A DNA stretch of 64,000 bases, from the NCBI GenBank assembly GCA_947466075.1, contig CANIBP010000029.1, positions 1 through 64,000 of the forward strand, read 5' to 3'. Source of the DNA: Verrucomicrobiaceae bacterium. Lineage in GTDB: Bacteria > Verrucomicrobiota > Verrucomicrobiia > Verrucomicrobiales > Verrucomicrobiaceae. Below are positions 1 to 9,184 of the stretch, one piece after another; position 1 is the first letter of the stretch, and every line of letters begins with the position of its first letter. Both the position numbers and the translations under genes were made by a program. Under the pieces are notes generated by a model. The model searched no databases. It had not been told where the DNA came from and worked only from the letters and a program-made list of their open reading frames with translations.

Positions 1-145
1 ACGGATTATGACAGCAGAACTTCCAAATTACGCAGAAGCCTGCCAAACCCATGAAATCCAAATCCGCAAAGACATGACTTCTTCCCTGAATAATAGCAAG
101 AAAGCGCAAGAATCGGAACACGGCTTTCTCCATTGCCAATCGAAG

Positions 146-1030
146 CTACTCAGCCAGCAGGAACCGTTTCGCGGCTTGCAGATGCTTCTTCTGTTCCGGC
201 GGCAGTTCGGGATACTTCAGCTTCATGCTCTGCATCTCCTTCAAAATCGCGGCGCTGACGATGAGGCGCATGTTTTTCTTGTCGTCAGCGGGGACGACAT
301 ACCACGGGCATTCCTCCGTGGCGGTAGTCTGAATCGCGTCTTCGTAGGCGGCCATGTAGTTCTTCCAGTGGCCGCGTTCGCGCACATCACCCTCCTCAAA
401 CTTCCAATTTTTGCTCGGCGTGTCGATGCGGGCCAGGAAGCGCTTCTTCTGCTCGCTCTTCGAAACGTGCAGGAAGAACTTCACAATTCGGATGCCATTA
501 CGATGGCTATAGCTCTCCAGATTGCGAATGTCTTTGAGCCGGTCGGCGAAGAGCTTTTTGAGGTTCTTCGTGGTTTCTGCAGGAAGTCGCTGAATTTTCG
601 TGACGATCTCCGGGTGAATGCGGCAGACGAGAACCTCTTCGTAGTAACTGCGGTTGAAGATGCCGATGCGGCCACGTGGTGGCAATACCCGCGTGGTGCG
701 CCAGAGGAAGTCGTGGGACAGTTCGTCGTCGGTGGGCCGTTTGAAGGCGTGCACCTCAACGCCCTGAGTGTTCACGCCGCTCATCACATGCTTGATGGTG
801 CTATCTTTTCCAGCGGCATCCATTGCCTGAAACACCAGCAGCAAGCCCTGCCGGTTTTGGGCATACATCTTTTGCTGCAAATCATCAATCTCCGTGCGGA
901 ACTCAGCAATGAGCGACTCGTAGTGCGCATCATCCTGGTAAACATCCTTCACCTTCGTCTTCGCCTTCTTGATGCGAAACGGTTTGCCATCGGGTACGCG
1001 GAAATCGTCGAGATCGAGCTTGAGTTTCAT
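146..1030 (-). CDS. ppk2: PPK2-family polyphosphate kinase
   Basis: Cytoplasmic kinase of the PPK2 family, which moves phosphate between polyphosphate and nucleotides (family knowledge; the preferred nucleotide cannot be read from sequence). Seen: a P-loop around residues 68-78 (FQAMDAAGKDST) and the Walker-B-like GIFNRSYYE near 123-131, both typical of the PPK2 core; about 294 aa, the usual single-domain length. An in-frame ATG further upstream (1079-1081) lies inside the A/T tract of the rpsU terminator and would add 17 residues unlike the family, so the ATG at 1028-1030 was chosen. No clear ribosome-binding site. It follows rpsU but is separated from it by that terminator. Confidence 0.93.
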   Translation of the reverse strand: MKLKLDLDDFRVPDGKPFRIKKAKTKVKDVYQDDAHYESLIAEFRTEIDDLQQKMYAQNRQGLLLVFQAMDAAGKDSTIKHVMSGVNTQGVEVHAFKRPTDDELSHDFLWRTTRVLPPRGRIGIFNRSYYEEVLVCRIHPEIVTKIQRLPAETTKNLKKLFADRLKDIRNLESYSHRNGIRIVKFFLHVSKSEQKKRFLARIDTPSKNWKFEEGDVRERGHWKNYMAAYEDAIQTTATEECPWYVVPADDKKNMRLIVSAAILKEMQSMKLKYPELPPEQKKHLQAAKRFLLAE

Positions 1031-1070
1031 ACTGGTGCCAGAGTCGGTAAGCGAGCAACTGAGATTAGGC

Positions 1071-1104
1071 GAGAAAAACAAAAAGGGCGGGGAAGCCCCC
1101 GCCC
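1071..1104 (-). terminator. Rho-independent terminator of rpsU
   Basis: An 8-bp GC stem (GGGCGGGG at 1085-1092 pairing with CCCCGCCC at 1097-1104) is followed, on the minus strand, by a T-rich run (A-rich on the plus strand, 1071-1084). It sits 33 bp past the rpsU stop and before the ppk2 start. Confidence 0.85.
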
Positions 1105-1136
1105 TTTCGGCTAAATTTTCTTTTCCCAGAGGCTAA

Positions 1137-1373
1137 TCAAGCAGCTGGAGCGCCTTCGCTAGGGGCACCAGGAGCCTTTGGCAGGGTGAAGCGATAACGG
1201 ATTTTGCCACGCTTGGCCGATGCACGGGCTTTGCGCTTGGTGCGTTCTTTTGGAGTCTCATGGGCGCGCAGGCGGCGGACTTCTTCAAGGATGCCATCCA
1301 TTTCGAGCTTGGTCTTGAGGCGTTTGAGAGCGCGGTCAACGGGCTCGCCTTTGCGGATCTGAATTTCGGTCAT
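1137..1373 (-). CDS. rpsU: 30S ribosomal protein S21
   Basis: Small-subunit ribosomal protein S21. Seen: the start MTEIQIRKGEPVDRALKRLK and a basic C-terminal half (KERTKRKARASAKRGK, about residues 42-57) typical of S21; 78 aa, slightly long because of an Ala/Pro/Gly-rich tail. The same frame stays open far upstream, but family homology begins at the ATG 1371-1373. It is followed by a strong terminator and lies downstream of purA on the same strand. Confidence 0.95.
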   Translation of the reverse strand: MTEIQIRKGEPVDRALKRLKTKLEMDGILEEVRRLRAHETPKERTKRKARASAKRGKIRYRFTLPKAPGAPSEGAPAA

Positions 1374-1449
1374 AAACGGGTCTAGGTGGTTTGGGAAAAG
1401 GGCGGGAAGAGTAGGGGAATGAGGACGGGCGTCAAATGGAATGTCAGGC

Positions 1450-2721
1450 TCAGGCGACGAGAGTCTGCTCGCGGTCAGGACCAACACCGAGGAGGCTGAC
1501 GCGGGCTCCGGTGAGTTCCTCAAGGCGCTTGAGGTAGTTTTTGGCCAACTGAGGCAGATCGGCGAACTTTTTGATGCCGCTGAGGTCCTGTTTCCAGCCC
1601 TGATGGGTTTCATAGACCGGAACGCAGGCGGCGAGGTCGGCGGCAGTGCTCGGCGGGTAGTGGATCGTTTTGCCGCGCAGGGTGTAGGCGGTGCAAATCT
1701 GGATGGTTTCGAGGCCATCAAGGCCGTCGAGGTTGGTGATCGCGAGTTCGTCAGCACCGTTGATCATGACGGCGTAACGGACGAGGACGGCATCCAGCCA
1801 GCCGCAGCGGCGGGCACGGCCGGTGGTGGCGCCGAATTCGCGGCCCATGTTGTGGAGCATGTCGCCGATGTCCTCGTTTTCAGTGACGAAGGGACCGCTG
1901 CCGACGCGGGTGGTATAGGCTTTGCCGACGGCGACGACTTTGTCGATCATGCGCGGCGGGACGCCTGAACCAGTGCAGGCACCGCCGGCGGTGGTGTTCG
2001 ACGAGGTGACAAAAGGGTAGGTGCCGTGGTCGATGTCGAGGTAGGTGCCCTGCGCGCCTTCAAAGAGGAGGTTTTTGCCTGCCTTGATGGCCTCATGTAG
2101 ATAGACCGTGGTGTTGGTGATGTGCGGAGCGAGCGTCTTGGCGGCTTCGAGGATGATTTTGACGGTTTCTTCGACCGGTACGATCTCGACGCCGAGGGCT
2201 TCGAAAGTGGCGTTGTGGCGGGCGAGGCGCTCGCGGAGTTCTTCTTCGAGAATCTCAGGCTGGGTCATCAAAATGGTGCGCAGGCCGTCGCGCTCGACTT
2301 TGTCAGCGTAAGCGGGACCGATGCCACGACCGGTCGTGCCGATTTTCTTCTCGCCACGCTGAAGCTCGCGGGCCTTGTCGAGTCCACGGTGGTAGGGCAT
2401 GACGAGGTGGGCGGTTTCGCTGATGAGGAGGTTTTCTGGCGTGATGGTGACGCCCTGGCCGCGCAGCTTGGCCATTTCTTCGAGCAGGCCGATGGGGTCC
2501 ATGACGACGCCGTTGCCGATGACGCAGACTTTGTCCTTCCAGAGGATGCCGGAGGGGATGAGGTGCAGGATGTATTTGGTGCCGTTGCTGATGACGGTGT
2601 GGCCGGCGTTGTTGCCACCAGCGGCGCGCACAACGACGTCGGTGCCTTCGGTGAGGTAATCGACGATTTTTCCTTTTCCTTCATCGCCCCACTGGGCGCC
2701 GACAATGATCGTGTTAGACAT
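1450..2721 (-). CDS. purA: Adenylosuccinate synthetase
   Basis: Catalyses GTP-dependent condensation of IMP and aspartate to adenylosuccinate, the first committed step to AMP. Seen: N-terminal GAQWGDEGKGKIVDYL with the GDEGKGK GTP-binding loop, NAGHT near residue 40, and the central GTTGRGIGPAYADK motif. The 423-aa length is normal. The ATG at 2719-2721 gives the canonical MSNTIIVGAQWGDEGKG start; an in-frame ATG 39 bp upstream adds residues the family lacks. Confidence 0.97.
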   Translation of the reverse strand: MSNTIIVGAQWGDEGKGKIVDYLTEGTDVVVRAAGGNNAGHTVISNGTKYILHLIPSGILWKDKVCVIGNGVVMDPIGLLEEMAKLRGQGVTITPENLLISETAHLVMPYHRGLDKARELQRGEKKIGTTGRGIGPAYADKVERDGLRTILMTQPEILEEELRERLARHNATFEALGVEIVPVEETVKIILEAAKTLAPHITNTTVYLHEAIKAGKNLLFEGAQGTYLDIDHGTYPFVTSSNTTAGGACTGSGVPPRMIDKVVAVGKAYTTRVGSGPFVTENEDIGDMLHNMGREFGATTGRARRCGWLDAVLVRYAVMINGADELAITNLDGLDGLETIQICTAYTLRGKTIHYPPSTAADLAACVPVYETHQGWKQDLSGIKKFADLPQLAKNYLKRLEELTGARVSLLGVGPDREQTLVA

Positions 2722-2863
2722 GCTATGTTTTTCTTGGGATGACGGCGCAAAGGGCCGCAAGGTGTTGGTTCAGGACGCGAATGCCTCAAGATCACAGCCG
2801 GAAAGACCGCTGGATCGCTCCGTCAACGGAGCCGGGGGTCGCGAATGCGTGCGTGGTGCTGGC

Positions 2864-3364
2864 TTAGGATGCTCCCATTTGCGTTGCGAAATAAACTGCC
2901 GCGCCGCAGGCTGCGAGGGCGACGATACCGAGGAGTGTGAGCAGGCCACCACCGGGATTTTTTTCCTTCACCTTCGGGCCGAAGCCTTGCCGCAGCTTGC
3001 CATTGTAAGCATGGCTGCCGTAGCCACTGGACGGGGTGGAGACGGTGATGGTCGGGGCGGCGTAGGCTGCTTCTTCGCCATCGCCAACAAAGACGCAGTC
3101 CACATTGCCGAGCTGGAATGCAGTGCCGTGATCTAGGGCGAGGCTCTCGACACGATTGCCACCGACCTTGGTGCCGTTGGTGGAGCCGAGATCGGTCAGT
3201 GTCCAGGAATTGCCATCGTAAGCGACTTCCCCGTGGTGGCTGGACACCGAGTCATCTGACAAGATGAGCTGGTTGTCGTCGGCGCGACCAAAGGTCATGC
3301 GTTCGGCGTCGAGTTCGAGAGTGCCGGAGGCACCTGCCGGGGTGGTGAATTGAATGCGAGGCAT
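2864..3364 (-). CDS. FHA-domain protein with C-terminal membrane anchor
   Basis: Forkhead-associated domains bind phosphothreonine peptides. Seen: residues about 1-95 form an FHA domain with the hallmark GR (residues 26-27), SxxH (SSHH) and DLGSTNGT motifs; then a Gly/Ser/Lys linker and one hydrophobic helix near the C-terminus (LLTLLGIVALAACGAAVYFA, about 142-161), so it is probably a tail-anchored protein with the FHA domain in the cytoplasm. 166 aa. The partner kinase is not in the window. Domain assignment is firm; the role is unknown. Confidence 0.85.
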   Translation of the reverse strand: MPRIQFTTPAGASGTLELDAERMTFGRADDNQLILSDDSVSSHHGEVAYDGNSWTLTDLGSTNGTKVGGNRVESLALDHGTAFQLGNVDCVFVGDGEEAAYAAPTITVSTPSSGYGSHAYNGKLRQGFGPKVKEKNPGGGLLTLLGIVALAACGAAVYFATQMGAS

Positions 3365-3483
3365 AGTGTCGAAGGTTTAGCAGGCCGGGGCAGGGGAGGC
3401 AAGAGGGGATTCACGCGGCTGGCTGCGGGCTTGCGCGGGCGGGTGTTCTCGCTAGGGAGCATGCAACCATCCCCGCCACCGCT

Positions 3484-3930
3484 GTGACCCATTATTTTGA
3501 AATCCTCGGCAAGTTCGACACTGAGAGCGACTGCCACAAGCTGCTCTACGCCCCGCATCCCCTGCCGCTGAAGTATCGTGAGGGGCGTCTATATAAAATC
3601 GAGTTCGAGGGCGATGCAGAGGCGCTGACGGCCTTTGTGCAGCGCGTGCTTATTGACTCCATCAGCCAGGAGGCCCGCATCGGCGGCCACCCGGCGTTTG
3701 AAAAGGCCGCCTTCGTGCTCGAATACGGCATGAAGGGCGCCGCGCTGGATCTCGAGAAGGAAATGATCCTCAATTACTACCGCAGCATGCCGAATCCCGG
3801 CTTTGAGCTCAAAAAGCTCACGCTACGCACCCGCATCTATGTGTTTGGGGAAGGCGCGGAACCCGCGCAGTTCGTGCGTGACATCGTGAATCCTGCGATT
3901 CACACGCACGAGGTGCTCAAGGCGGCATGA
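3484..3930 (+). CDS. Unrecognised 148-aa protein
   Basis: No family recognised. Seen: 148 aa, no signal peptide or membrane segment, GTG start at 3484, mixed alpha/beta composition with an acidic centre. Codon use resembles neighbouring genes and no other frame is better. It ends 7 bp before the convergent TPR gene, with no terminator seen between them. A real soluble cytoplasmic protein is likely; no function is offered. Confidence 0.65.
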   Translation: MTHYFEILGKFDTESDCHKLLYAPHPLPLKYREGRLYKIEFEGDAEALTAFVQRVLIDSISQEARIGGHPAFEKAAFVLEYGMKGAALDLEKEMILNYYRSMPNPGFELKKLTLRTRIYVFGEGAEPAQFVRDIVNPAIHTHEVLKAA

Positions 3931-3937
3931 GCGCCTG

Positions 3938-5899
3938 TTACCGGTTGGAAGCGGTGTTGATCAAAGCGGCCTCCGTGTCCCGGATGGCTGACAGCAGATG
4001 TGCATCGGGAGGCTGAAGCCGTGCGGCTTGATGGTAGTGATCAAGGGCACGCCTAGGGTCGTTTTTATGCCGGTAGATCAGACCCAGCACCTTGTGCGGC
4101 TGAGGATCATTCGGCACGGCGGCTGCCATCTGTTTGAAAATCTCAGCGGCTTCATCCAGCCTGCCGACACCGGCCAGTCCAAGGCCGAGAGTAAAGGCAA
4201 CGGGCGGTTTGGTGGCGGCGTTCTGGTCCATCTCGATCATTTTGAATGTGTTCTCCAGCGACTCCTTGGGACGATTGAGTCTGAGGAGTGAATTGGAGAG
4301 ATTGAGCAGTCCATTTTGAAAACGTGGCTCGATCTTGAGTGCTGCCTGATAGCATTTCACCGCCTCCTCTTCTTTGCCGTTGTGGGAATAGGCGGCACCC
4401 CGATTGCCCCAAGTGCGATATTTGCCGGGACTCTTGGCCACCGTGTTTTCCCACAGGCTTTCATGCGTGCGCCATACTTCGTTGCGAATGCAGGTTTTCC
4501 AAGACAGTGCCCCCACTAAAATCACGACGGTGGCGGGCACCAGTCGCCGAATCATGACGGAATGGATGCTGGCATGGCGCAACCGGTCGAGCAGGCATGC
4601 CACGAGAACAAAAATGCCGATGGAAGGCATGTAAGAGCGATGTTCCGCCATCAAATCCGGCAGCGGCACCAGCCCGGAGGACACCGAGACGGTGATGAAG
4701 AACCAAAGCGTGAAAGCGAAGCCAAGAGCAAAGCGCACATCGTCACGAAACCGGCGGTGCATCCACCAGACCGCCGCAATCAACCCCGTCAGCATTCCCA
4801 ATGCGGTTAGCACAGGCCCCTGCCATAGCGATTCATATTTGGGCCATTCAGGGTCGAGGTTCAATCCAACCGGCCAGAACAGCAGACGTAGGTAGTGAGC
4901 CACGACGGTCACTTGCGTCACGATGTAATGCCAGTGGTTCAGCGGGGCGACTCTGTCATTCACAATGTGGACGGCACCATGCAGATCAAAAGCACCGCCA
5001 TTCTGCGCGGTAGCAGTCAAGATCACGAGAAGCGGAATGAGCGGGGCACACAGCAGCAGGGGCAGCGCTCTGAAGGCAGCCAGACGCAACCGAGACCCAA
5101 GCACCAGCCAGTCCAGCAGCACCGCCATGAATGGCACGGTGAAACTGGATTCCTTCGTCTGCATCGCCAGTAAGAGCGCCAGCACGGCACCGGCACGCAG
5201 GCTCCATGCTCCCAGGCGAGACTTCGCCGACAAGGAGATGAAATACAGCCACAGCGCCAGCAAGGAGAACAACGCCACCAGCGAGGTGAAACGCTGGATG
5301 ATGTACGTCACCGACTCGATGGCGAGCGGATGCGCGGCAAAAAGCAGGGCGGCGGTGGCTGCGATAAAAAAACGTGAGCCACGCTGCAAACTGCCGTCCG
5401 CGACAAAGCGCCGGAGCAACGCATACAGGAGCGCATAGATCAGCACCGAGTTCGCCGCGTGAATGAGAATGTTCAGCGCACGAAACCAGCGCGGGTTGAA
5501 GCCGTCGAGGGCGTGGTTGAGGTGGAAGCTGGCATAGGCCACCGGACGCAGGATGAAATTGGTCGCTAGGTCAAGGTCCAAGCCCATTTGGCCTGGACGA
5601 CGGGCAAATTCATCCAAGTTATTCAGATAACGAAAGCCGCTGGCGTCTCTCAAAAACGGATTGTCCTTCAGGTAGGTGTAGTCGTCGAAGACCATGGGAA
5701 AATCGACCGTCCATGCATAAAGACCGGAGGACAGCGCCAGGATGATGCCAACCGCGAGAGCGTGGACCCAGCGCCTTTCCGGTGGCGGTGTTGATTCTGC
5801 TGCAACCGATAGAGCGGTCTTCTGAATCGCAATGGTGGCAGGCAAGTTATGACGTTGCTGCTGCCGCTTCCTCGAAGATGGTTTGGTGCGTTTGGACAT
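3938..5899 (-). CDS. Multi-spanning membrane protein with C-terminal TPR repeats (TMTC/GT-C-like)
   Basis: Seen: a basic N-terminal tail, about ten hydrophobic helices between residues 50 and 480, and TPR-type repeats from about 500 to 640 (for example SHNGKEEEAVKCYQAALKIEP). The first loop after TM1 has VFDDYTYL, an acidic pair in the position used by GT-C glycosyltransferases. Architecture matches bacterial proteins akin to TMTC O-mannosyltransferases; a sugar-transfer role is inference. The start MSKRTKPSS (ATG 5897-5899) was preferred over one 60 bp upstream because it is followed at once by the basic tail; the choice is uncertain. Confidence 0.8.
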   Translation of the reverse strand: MSKRTKPSSRKRQQQRHNLPATIAIQKTALSVAAESTPPPERRWVHALAVGIILALSSGLYAWTVDFPMVFDDYTYLKDNPFLRDASGFRYLNNLDEFARRPGQMGLDLDLATNFILRPVAYASFHLNHALDGFNPRWFRALNILIHAANSVLIYALLYALLRRFVADGSLQRGSRFFIAATAALLFAAHPLAIESVTYIIQRFTSLVALFSLLALWLYFISLSAKSRLGAWSLRAGAVLALLLAMQTKESSFTVPFMAVLLDWLVLGSRLRLAAFRALPLLLCAPLIPLLVILTATAQNGGAFDLHGAVHIVNDRVAPLNHWHYIVTQVTVVAHYLRLLFWPVGLNLDPEWPKYESLWQGPVLTALGMLTGLIAAVWWMHRRFRDDVRFALGFAFTLWFFITVSVSSGLVPLPDLMAEHRSYMPSIGIFVLVACLLDRLRHASIHSVMIRRLVPATVVILVGALSWKTCIRNEVWRTHESLWENTVAKSPGKYRTWGNRGAAYSHNGKEEEAVKCYQAALKIEPRFQNGLLNLSNSLLRLNRPKESLENTFKMIEMDQNAATKPPVAFTLGLGLAGVGRLDEAAEIFKQMAAAVPNDPQPHKVLGLIYRHKNDPRRALDHYHQAARLQPPDAHLLSAIRDTEAALINTASNR

Positions 5900-6005
5900 A
5901 TCGCTTTTTAATTTGTAGCGATAGCTTGCGGCAGGAGGCGGCCTTCTGGCAAAAGACACTCCCTGTCATGTCCGACGCCACAGGGCGGGGATCATACAGA
6001 GCGGC

Positions 6006-6692
6006 TCACGCGCCGTGCTCACGCACCCACTCTCCGGCCCGCAGATACAACTCGGCGGCGCTGCGCAACTGCAGCTTCTCTTTGATGCGTGCACGGTAAG
6101 TTTCCACGGTGGTCTCTCCCAAATTTAGCGATTGGGCGATCTCGCGCGTGCTTTTGCCACGACCGAGCATTTGAAACACCTCCAGTTCGCGGTCGGCGAG
6201 CGTTACCATGCCGGCGAGTTCGGGAGGTGTCCGTTTCTGGCTAAAGCGCCCCAGTAGTTTGGCCGTCATCTGCTTGCTGGCATACACCTCGCCTTTCATC
6301 ACGCAGCGAATGGCCTTCACGACTTCCGTGGAGGCCTCGTTCTTGGTGATGTAGCCCTTGGCTCCGGCACGCAAGGCGCGTTCCGCATACAGCTCTTCAT
6401 CGTGCATGGACAGCACCAGCACGTTGAGGTTCAGCCCCTGGGCCTTGATGTCTTTGAGCAACTCCAGCCCGCTCGATCCCCGCAGCGTGATATCCACAAT
6501 GGCGATGTCGGGCTGTCGCTCATGAATCAACTGCATGGCGTCGCGAATGTTGTCCGCTTCACCGCAGACGGACATGCCAAGATCACGGTTGATCAACTGC
6601 CCGAGATGCTCGCGGAACATCGGGTGGTCTTCGACGAGAAGCACTTTGTAGCCGGGCCCATGTGTTTTCTCAGTTTTGGCCATGATCAGCAT
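6006..6692 (-). CDS. NarL/FixJ-family response regulator
   Basis: Receiver domain at residues about 15-130 (acidic pair in LLVEDH, phospho-acceptor Asp67 in AIVDITL, conserved Lys in KGYITK) and a LuxR-type helix-turn-helix near 165-220 (REIAQSLNLGETTVETYRAR). 228 aa, the normal size. It overlaps the end of the upstream kinase gene by 23 bp; an alternative ATG three codons in (MAKTEK) would still overlap. The kinase is almost certainly its partner. Targets are not visible; the shared operon suggests control of surface-sugar genes, which is inference. Confidence 0.93.
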   Translation of the reverse strand: MLIMAKTEKTHGPGYKVLLVEDHPMFREHLGQLINRDLGMSVCGEADNIRDAMQLIHERQPDIAIVDITLRGSSGLELLKDIKAQGLNLNVLVLSMHDEELYAERALRAGAKGYITKNEASTEVVKAIRCVMKGEVYASKQMTAKLLGRFSQKRTPPELAGMVTLADRELEVFQMLGRGKSTREIAQSLNLGETTVETYRARIKEKLQLRSAAELYLRAGEWVREHGA

Positions 6693-7782
6693 TGGGGTGA
6701 TTGGTTTTTAGATTCAAGAGACAGCGCACGATGGTGCCGCCGCCGTACCTTGAAGCGATCTCAAGGCTGGCGCCCAGTGCCTGGGCGCGATAGCGCATGG
6801 TGCGCAGCCCCATGCCGGTAGTCCCCTGGGTCTGTGTTCCCTTGTCAATTCCTGTGCCGTCATCTTCAATGCGCAACTCCAGTTCCGCTCCGATCTTTTT
6901 CAGATTGATCGTGATTTCATGTGCACCGCTGTGGCGCACGGCGTTCGCCACGGCTTCCTGGGCGATGCGGTAGAGGTGCATGGAGACCTCTGGGTCATCG
7001 ACGGACACTTCAGCGGAATCCTTGGCCACAATGGCGACACCAGTGAGGCGGCTCATGACTTGACCGAGTTCCGCAAGTGCAGCGGCAAGACCGTTGTGAT
7101 CCACATGCACGGGGAAAACACCTCGCGCCAGACTGCGTGCTTCAAGGACCGCATGCTGGATAGCCTCTTCAATCATCGCGGCATCACGGGCCTCCGGATT
7201 TTTTTGTGCCTGTAGATCATCGGCCAGCACGCGTGCGGCACAGCCGATGGCGGCAAGCTGCTGGCACAGGCCGTCGTGCAGGTCCTGGCCGATGCGCTGT
7301 TGCTCGTGCTCGCTTACTGCAACGATGTCCTGCTCAAGTTGCCGCCGTTCCTCCAGCATCTGAATCCTCGTGGCATCTGCCTGTTGCTTGGTCCGCACTG
7401 TTTTGACGGCAAACACGACGAGACCGAAATAAAACTGTCGGTTGAGATAAGCCCAGGTATAACCGAACCGGGATTCATAGGGATGAAAACTCTCATTCGC
7501 TAGCCACCACGCCACACCGGACAAGGCGGCGATGAAAAGGCCCGCCCAACTGCCTGCCCACCATACCGCGAGAAAGATCGGCGCTGCGTAGAAGATAAAA
7601 AGACTGACTTCCCAGCCGGTGGCATAATCCAGCCAGGCCATGGCGGCGGTCATGAGAATCGGCAGTATTAGCGCCACCCACACCGGGCAATCCCGCATCT
7701 TCTCGGTGATGGTCCGGTGCTTGGCTGCAAACGCCGGTTCGAAATACTGGACAGAAAGATCACTCATGATGCTCGTTTTCAT
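6670..7782 (-). CDS. Sensor histidine kinase (HisKA_3 type)
   Basis: Inner-membrane kinase that would phosphorylate the adjacent NarL-type regulator. Seen: four hydrophobic helices between residues 33 and 128 with little periplasmic sequence, a coiled segment 130-160, a HisKA_3 box with phospho-acceptor His169 in RIGQDLHDGLCQQL, and a C-terminal ATPase domain with N-box (EAVANAVRHS), DDGTGID and GMGLRTMRYRA. The short sensor region suggests it reads something in or at the membrane. The start overlaps the preceding FdtA-like gene by 4 bp, so translation is probably coupled. Confidence 0.93.
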   Translation of the reverse strand: MKTSIMSDLSVQYFEPAFAAKHRTITEKMRDCPVWVALILPILMTAAMAWLDYATGWEVSLFIFYAAPIFLAVWWAGSWAGLFIAALSGVAWWLANESFHPYESRFGYTWAYLNRQFYFGLVVFAVKTVRTKQQADATRIQMLEERRQLEQDIVAVSEHEQQRIGQDLHDGLCQQLAAIGCAARVLADDLQAQKNPEARDAAMIEEAIQHAVLEARSLARGVFPVHVDHNGLAAALAELGQVMSRLTGVAIVAKDSAEVSVDDPEVSMHLYRIAQEAVANAVRHSGAHEITINLKKIGAELELRIEDDGTGIDKGTQTQGTTGMGLRTMRYRAQALGASLEIASRYGGGTIVRCLLNLKTNHPNADHGQN

Positions 7783-8231
7783 GATGATGCTTGGTTGTTG
7801 TTCAGGACAGTCAAAAAATCGCCGTATTCGCGAATGTAATCTTCTGGTTCATACGGTCGTGACGCCAAAACCATCAGCACGGAATCTGGTGAGTGCAGAT
7901 GCGCCGTGGCCCACACCATCGGCGGCACCAGCACGCCAAACGTCGGCCGGTTCAGGCAGAATTCCTCGCAGTTTTCCCCGTCATCGACCCGCAGGTGACA
8001 TTCACCATGGGTACAGAGCAGAAACTGGGCGCATTGGCGGTGCGCATGCTCGCCACGCGTCTGCTCGCTTGGAATTGCATAGGTCAGGAAGTAGCGCTGC
8101 GGCTGAAACGGCAGATCCTGACTGAAGTCGCCCACGGTCAGATGACCGCGCACAGGGTCCAACACATGACGCATCTCGTACAGCTTCACACCGTGCACCG
8201 AGCATGATTCGATGGTCGTTTCGTGAATCAT
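7779..8231 (-). CDS. Sugar 3,4-ketoisomerase, FdtA/WxcM-like cupin
   Basis: Members convert dTDP-4-keto-6-deoxyglucose to the 3-keto sugar that a DegT-type transaminase then aminates (dTDP-Fuc3N or Qui3N routes). Seen: 150 aa, single cupin fold with the GEHAHRQCAQFLLCTHGE core (about residues 60-77) and the downstream VPPMVWATAHLHSPDS segment. Context fits: an aminotransferase, methyltransferase and glycosyltransferase lie upstream in the same overlapping operon. Which sugar isomer is made cannot be decided here. Confidence 0.8.
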   Translation of the reverse strand: MIHETTIESCSVHGVKLYEMRHVLDPVRGHLTVGDFSQDLPFQPQRYFLTYAIPSEQTRGEHAHRQCAQFLLCTHGECHLRVDDGENCEEFCLNRPTFGVLVPPMVWATAHLHSPDSVLMVLASRPYEPEDYIREYGDFLTVLNNNQASS

Positions 8232-9184
8232 ATGGCGGCAATGGGATGAGTGGTGACGCTGCGCACCAGCGATTGCGGCTTGCCGGACACGGTCATGAAC
8301 GCACGTCCGACGTATTCGCCGATGATGCCGAGCATCAGCAGTTGGGCACCGCTGAAAACCGCCAGCGCTCCCATCAGCGATCCCCAGCCGATCTGCCGCT
8401 GGCCGACAAAGATCGTTTCAATCAACACCTCGGCCAAAATAATCGTTCCCAGCCCGCACAGTGCGATACCGAGCACGCTCGCCATTCGCAACGGCATGAC
8501 GCTAAAGTCGAACAGTAGGCTTAAAGCGAGACGCATCAATTTGCGTGGCGTATAGCCGCTTTTGCCATTCACTCGCTCTGCATGTTCCACTTGCAGCCGT
8601 TCAATTCGGTTCGTTGCGCCCAGGATCAGGCCGTCAATGTAAGGATAGGGGCCGCGATAAATCACGATGCGTTCGATCAATTCGCGCCGCAGGGCACGAA
8701 AGCTGGAGGGATAAAGATCGCGCGGTTTGCCCAGCAGTAAGGTGGCGCAGCGATTTGCCAGCCAGCTTGCCGCATTACGCAGCCAATGATGCCTTTTGCT
8801 CGCGTAGTAGGAATAGACAACCTCGGCATCGGATTCACGCAAGTGCTTGAGCAACTTGAGTGCCTCGCTGACCGGGTTTTGCAGATCATCGTCCAGATTC
8901 ACCACCCAACGGCCGCGTGAACGCCGGTAGGCCTCCAGCACGGCGGCATGCTCGCCAAAATTTCGCGCCAGCTCCACCAGCATCACCGGTGCTGGGAAAT
9001 CATGCAGCAGCTTGCCTGCGCAGGCGGCCGTGCCGTCCGTGCTGCCGTCGTCCACCAGCACGAGCTCCCATGATTCGTTGATCTGCATGGTGCGAAAGGC
9101 CTCCAGCAGCCGTGGCAGCGAGTCGCCGGTGTTGTGCAGTGGCACCACGAAGCTTACCTCAGGTTTTTCATCCTTCATGGGCAT
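8228..9184 (-). CDS. Family 2 glycosyltransferase with two C-terminal membrane helices
   Basis: Polyprenyl-phosphate sugar transferase type (DPM1/ArnC/GtrB-like). Seen: GT-A fold with VVPLHNTGDSL at the N-terminus, VDDGSTDGT around residues 40-48 and the metal-binding NLDDDLQNP near 96; two hydrophobic helices at about 232-255 and 265-290. 318 aa. It overlaps the next gene by 4 bp and the preceding methyltransferase by 17 bp. It likely loads a sugar onto undecaprenyl phosphate at the cytoplasmic membrane; substrate unknown. Confidence 0.88.
   Translation of the reverse strand: MPMKDEKPEVSFVVPLHNTGDSLPRLLEAFRTMQINESWELVLVDDGSTDGTAACAGKLLHDFPAPVMLVELARNFGEHAAVLEAYRRSRGRWVVNLDDDLQNPVSEALKLLKHLRESDAEVVYSYYASKRHHWLRNAASWLANRCATLLLGKPRDLYPSSFRALRRELIERIVIYRGPYPYIDGLILGATNRIERLQVEHAERVNGKSGYTPRKLMRLALSLLFDFSVMPLRMASVLGIALCGLGTIILAEVLIETIFVGQRQIGWGSLMGALAVFSGAQLLMLGIIGEYVGRAFMTVSGKPQSLVRSVTTHPIAAI

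Noticed and set aside
1031..1081. Longer start for the PPK2 gene at 1079-1081
   Set aside because: It lies in the T-tract of the rpsU terminator and adds residues not typical of the family.
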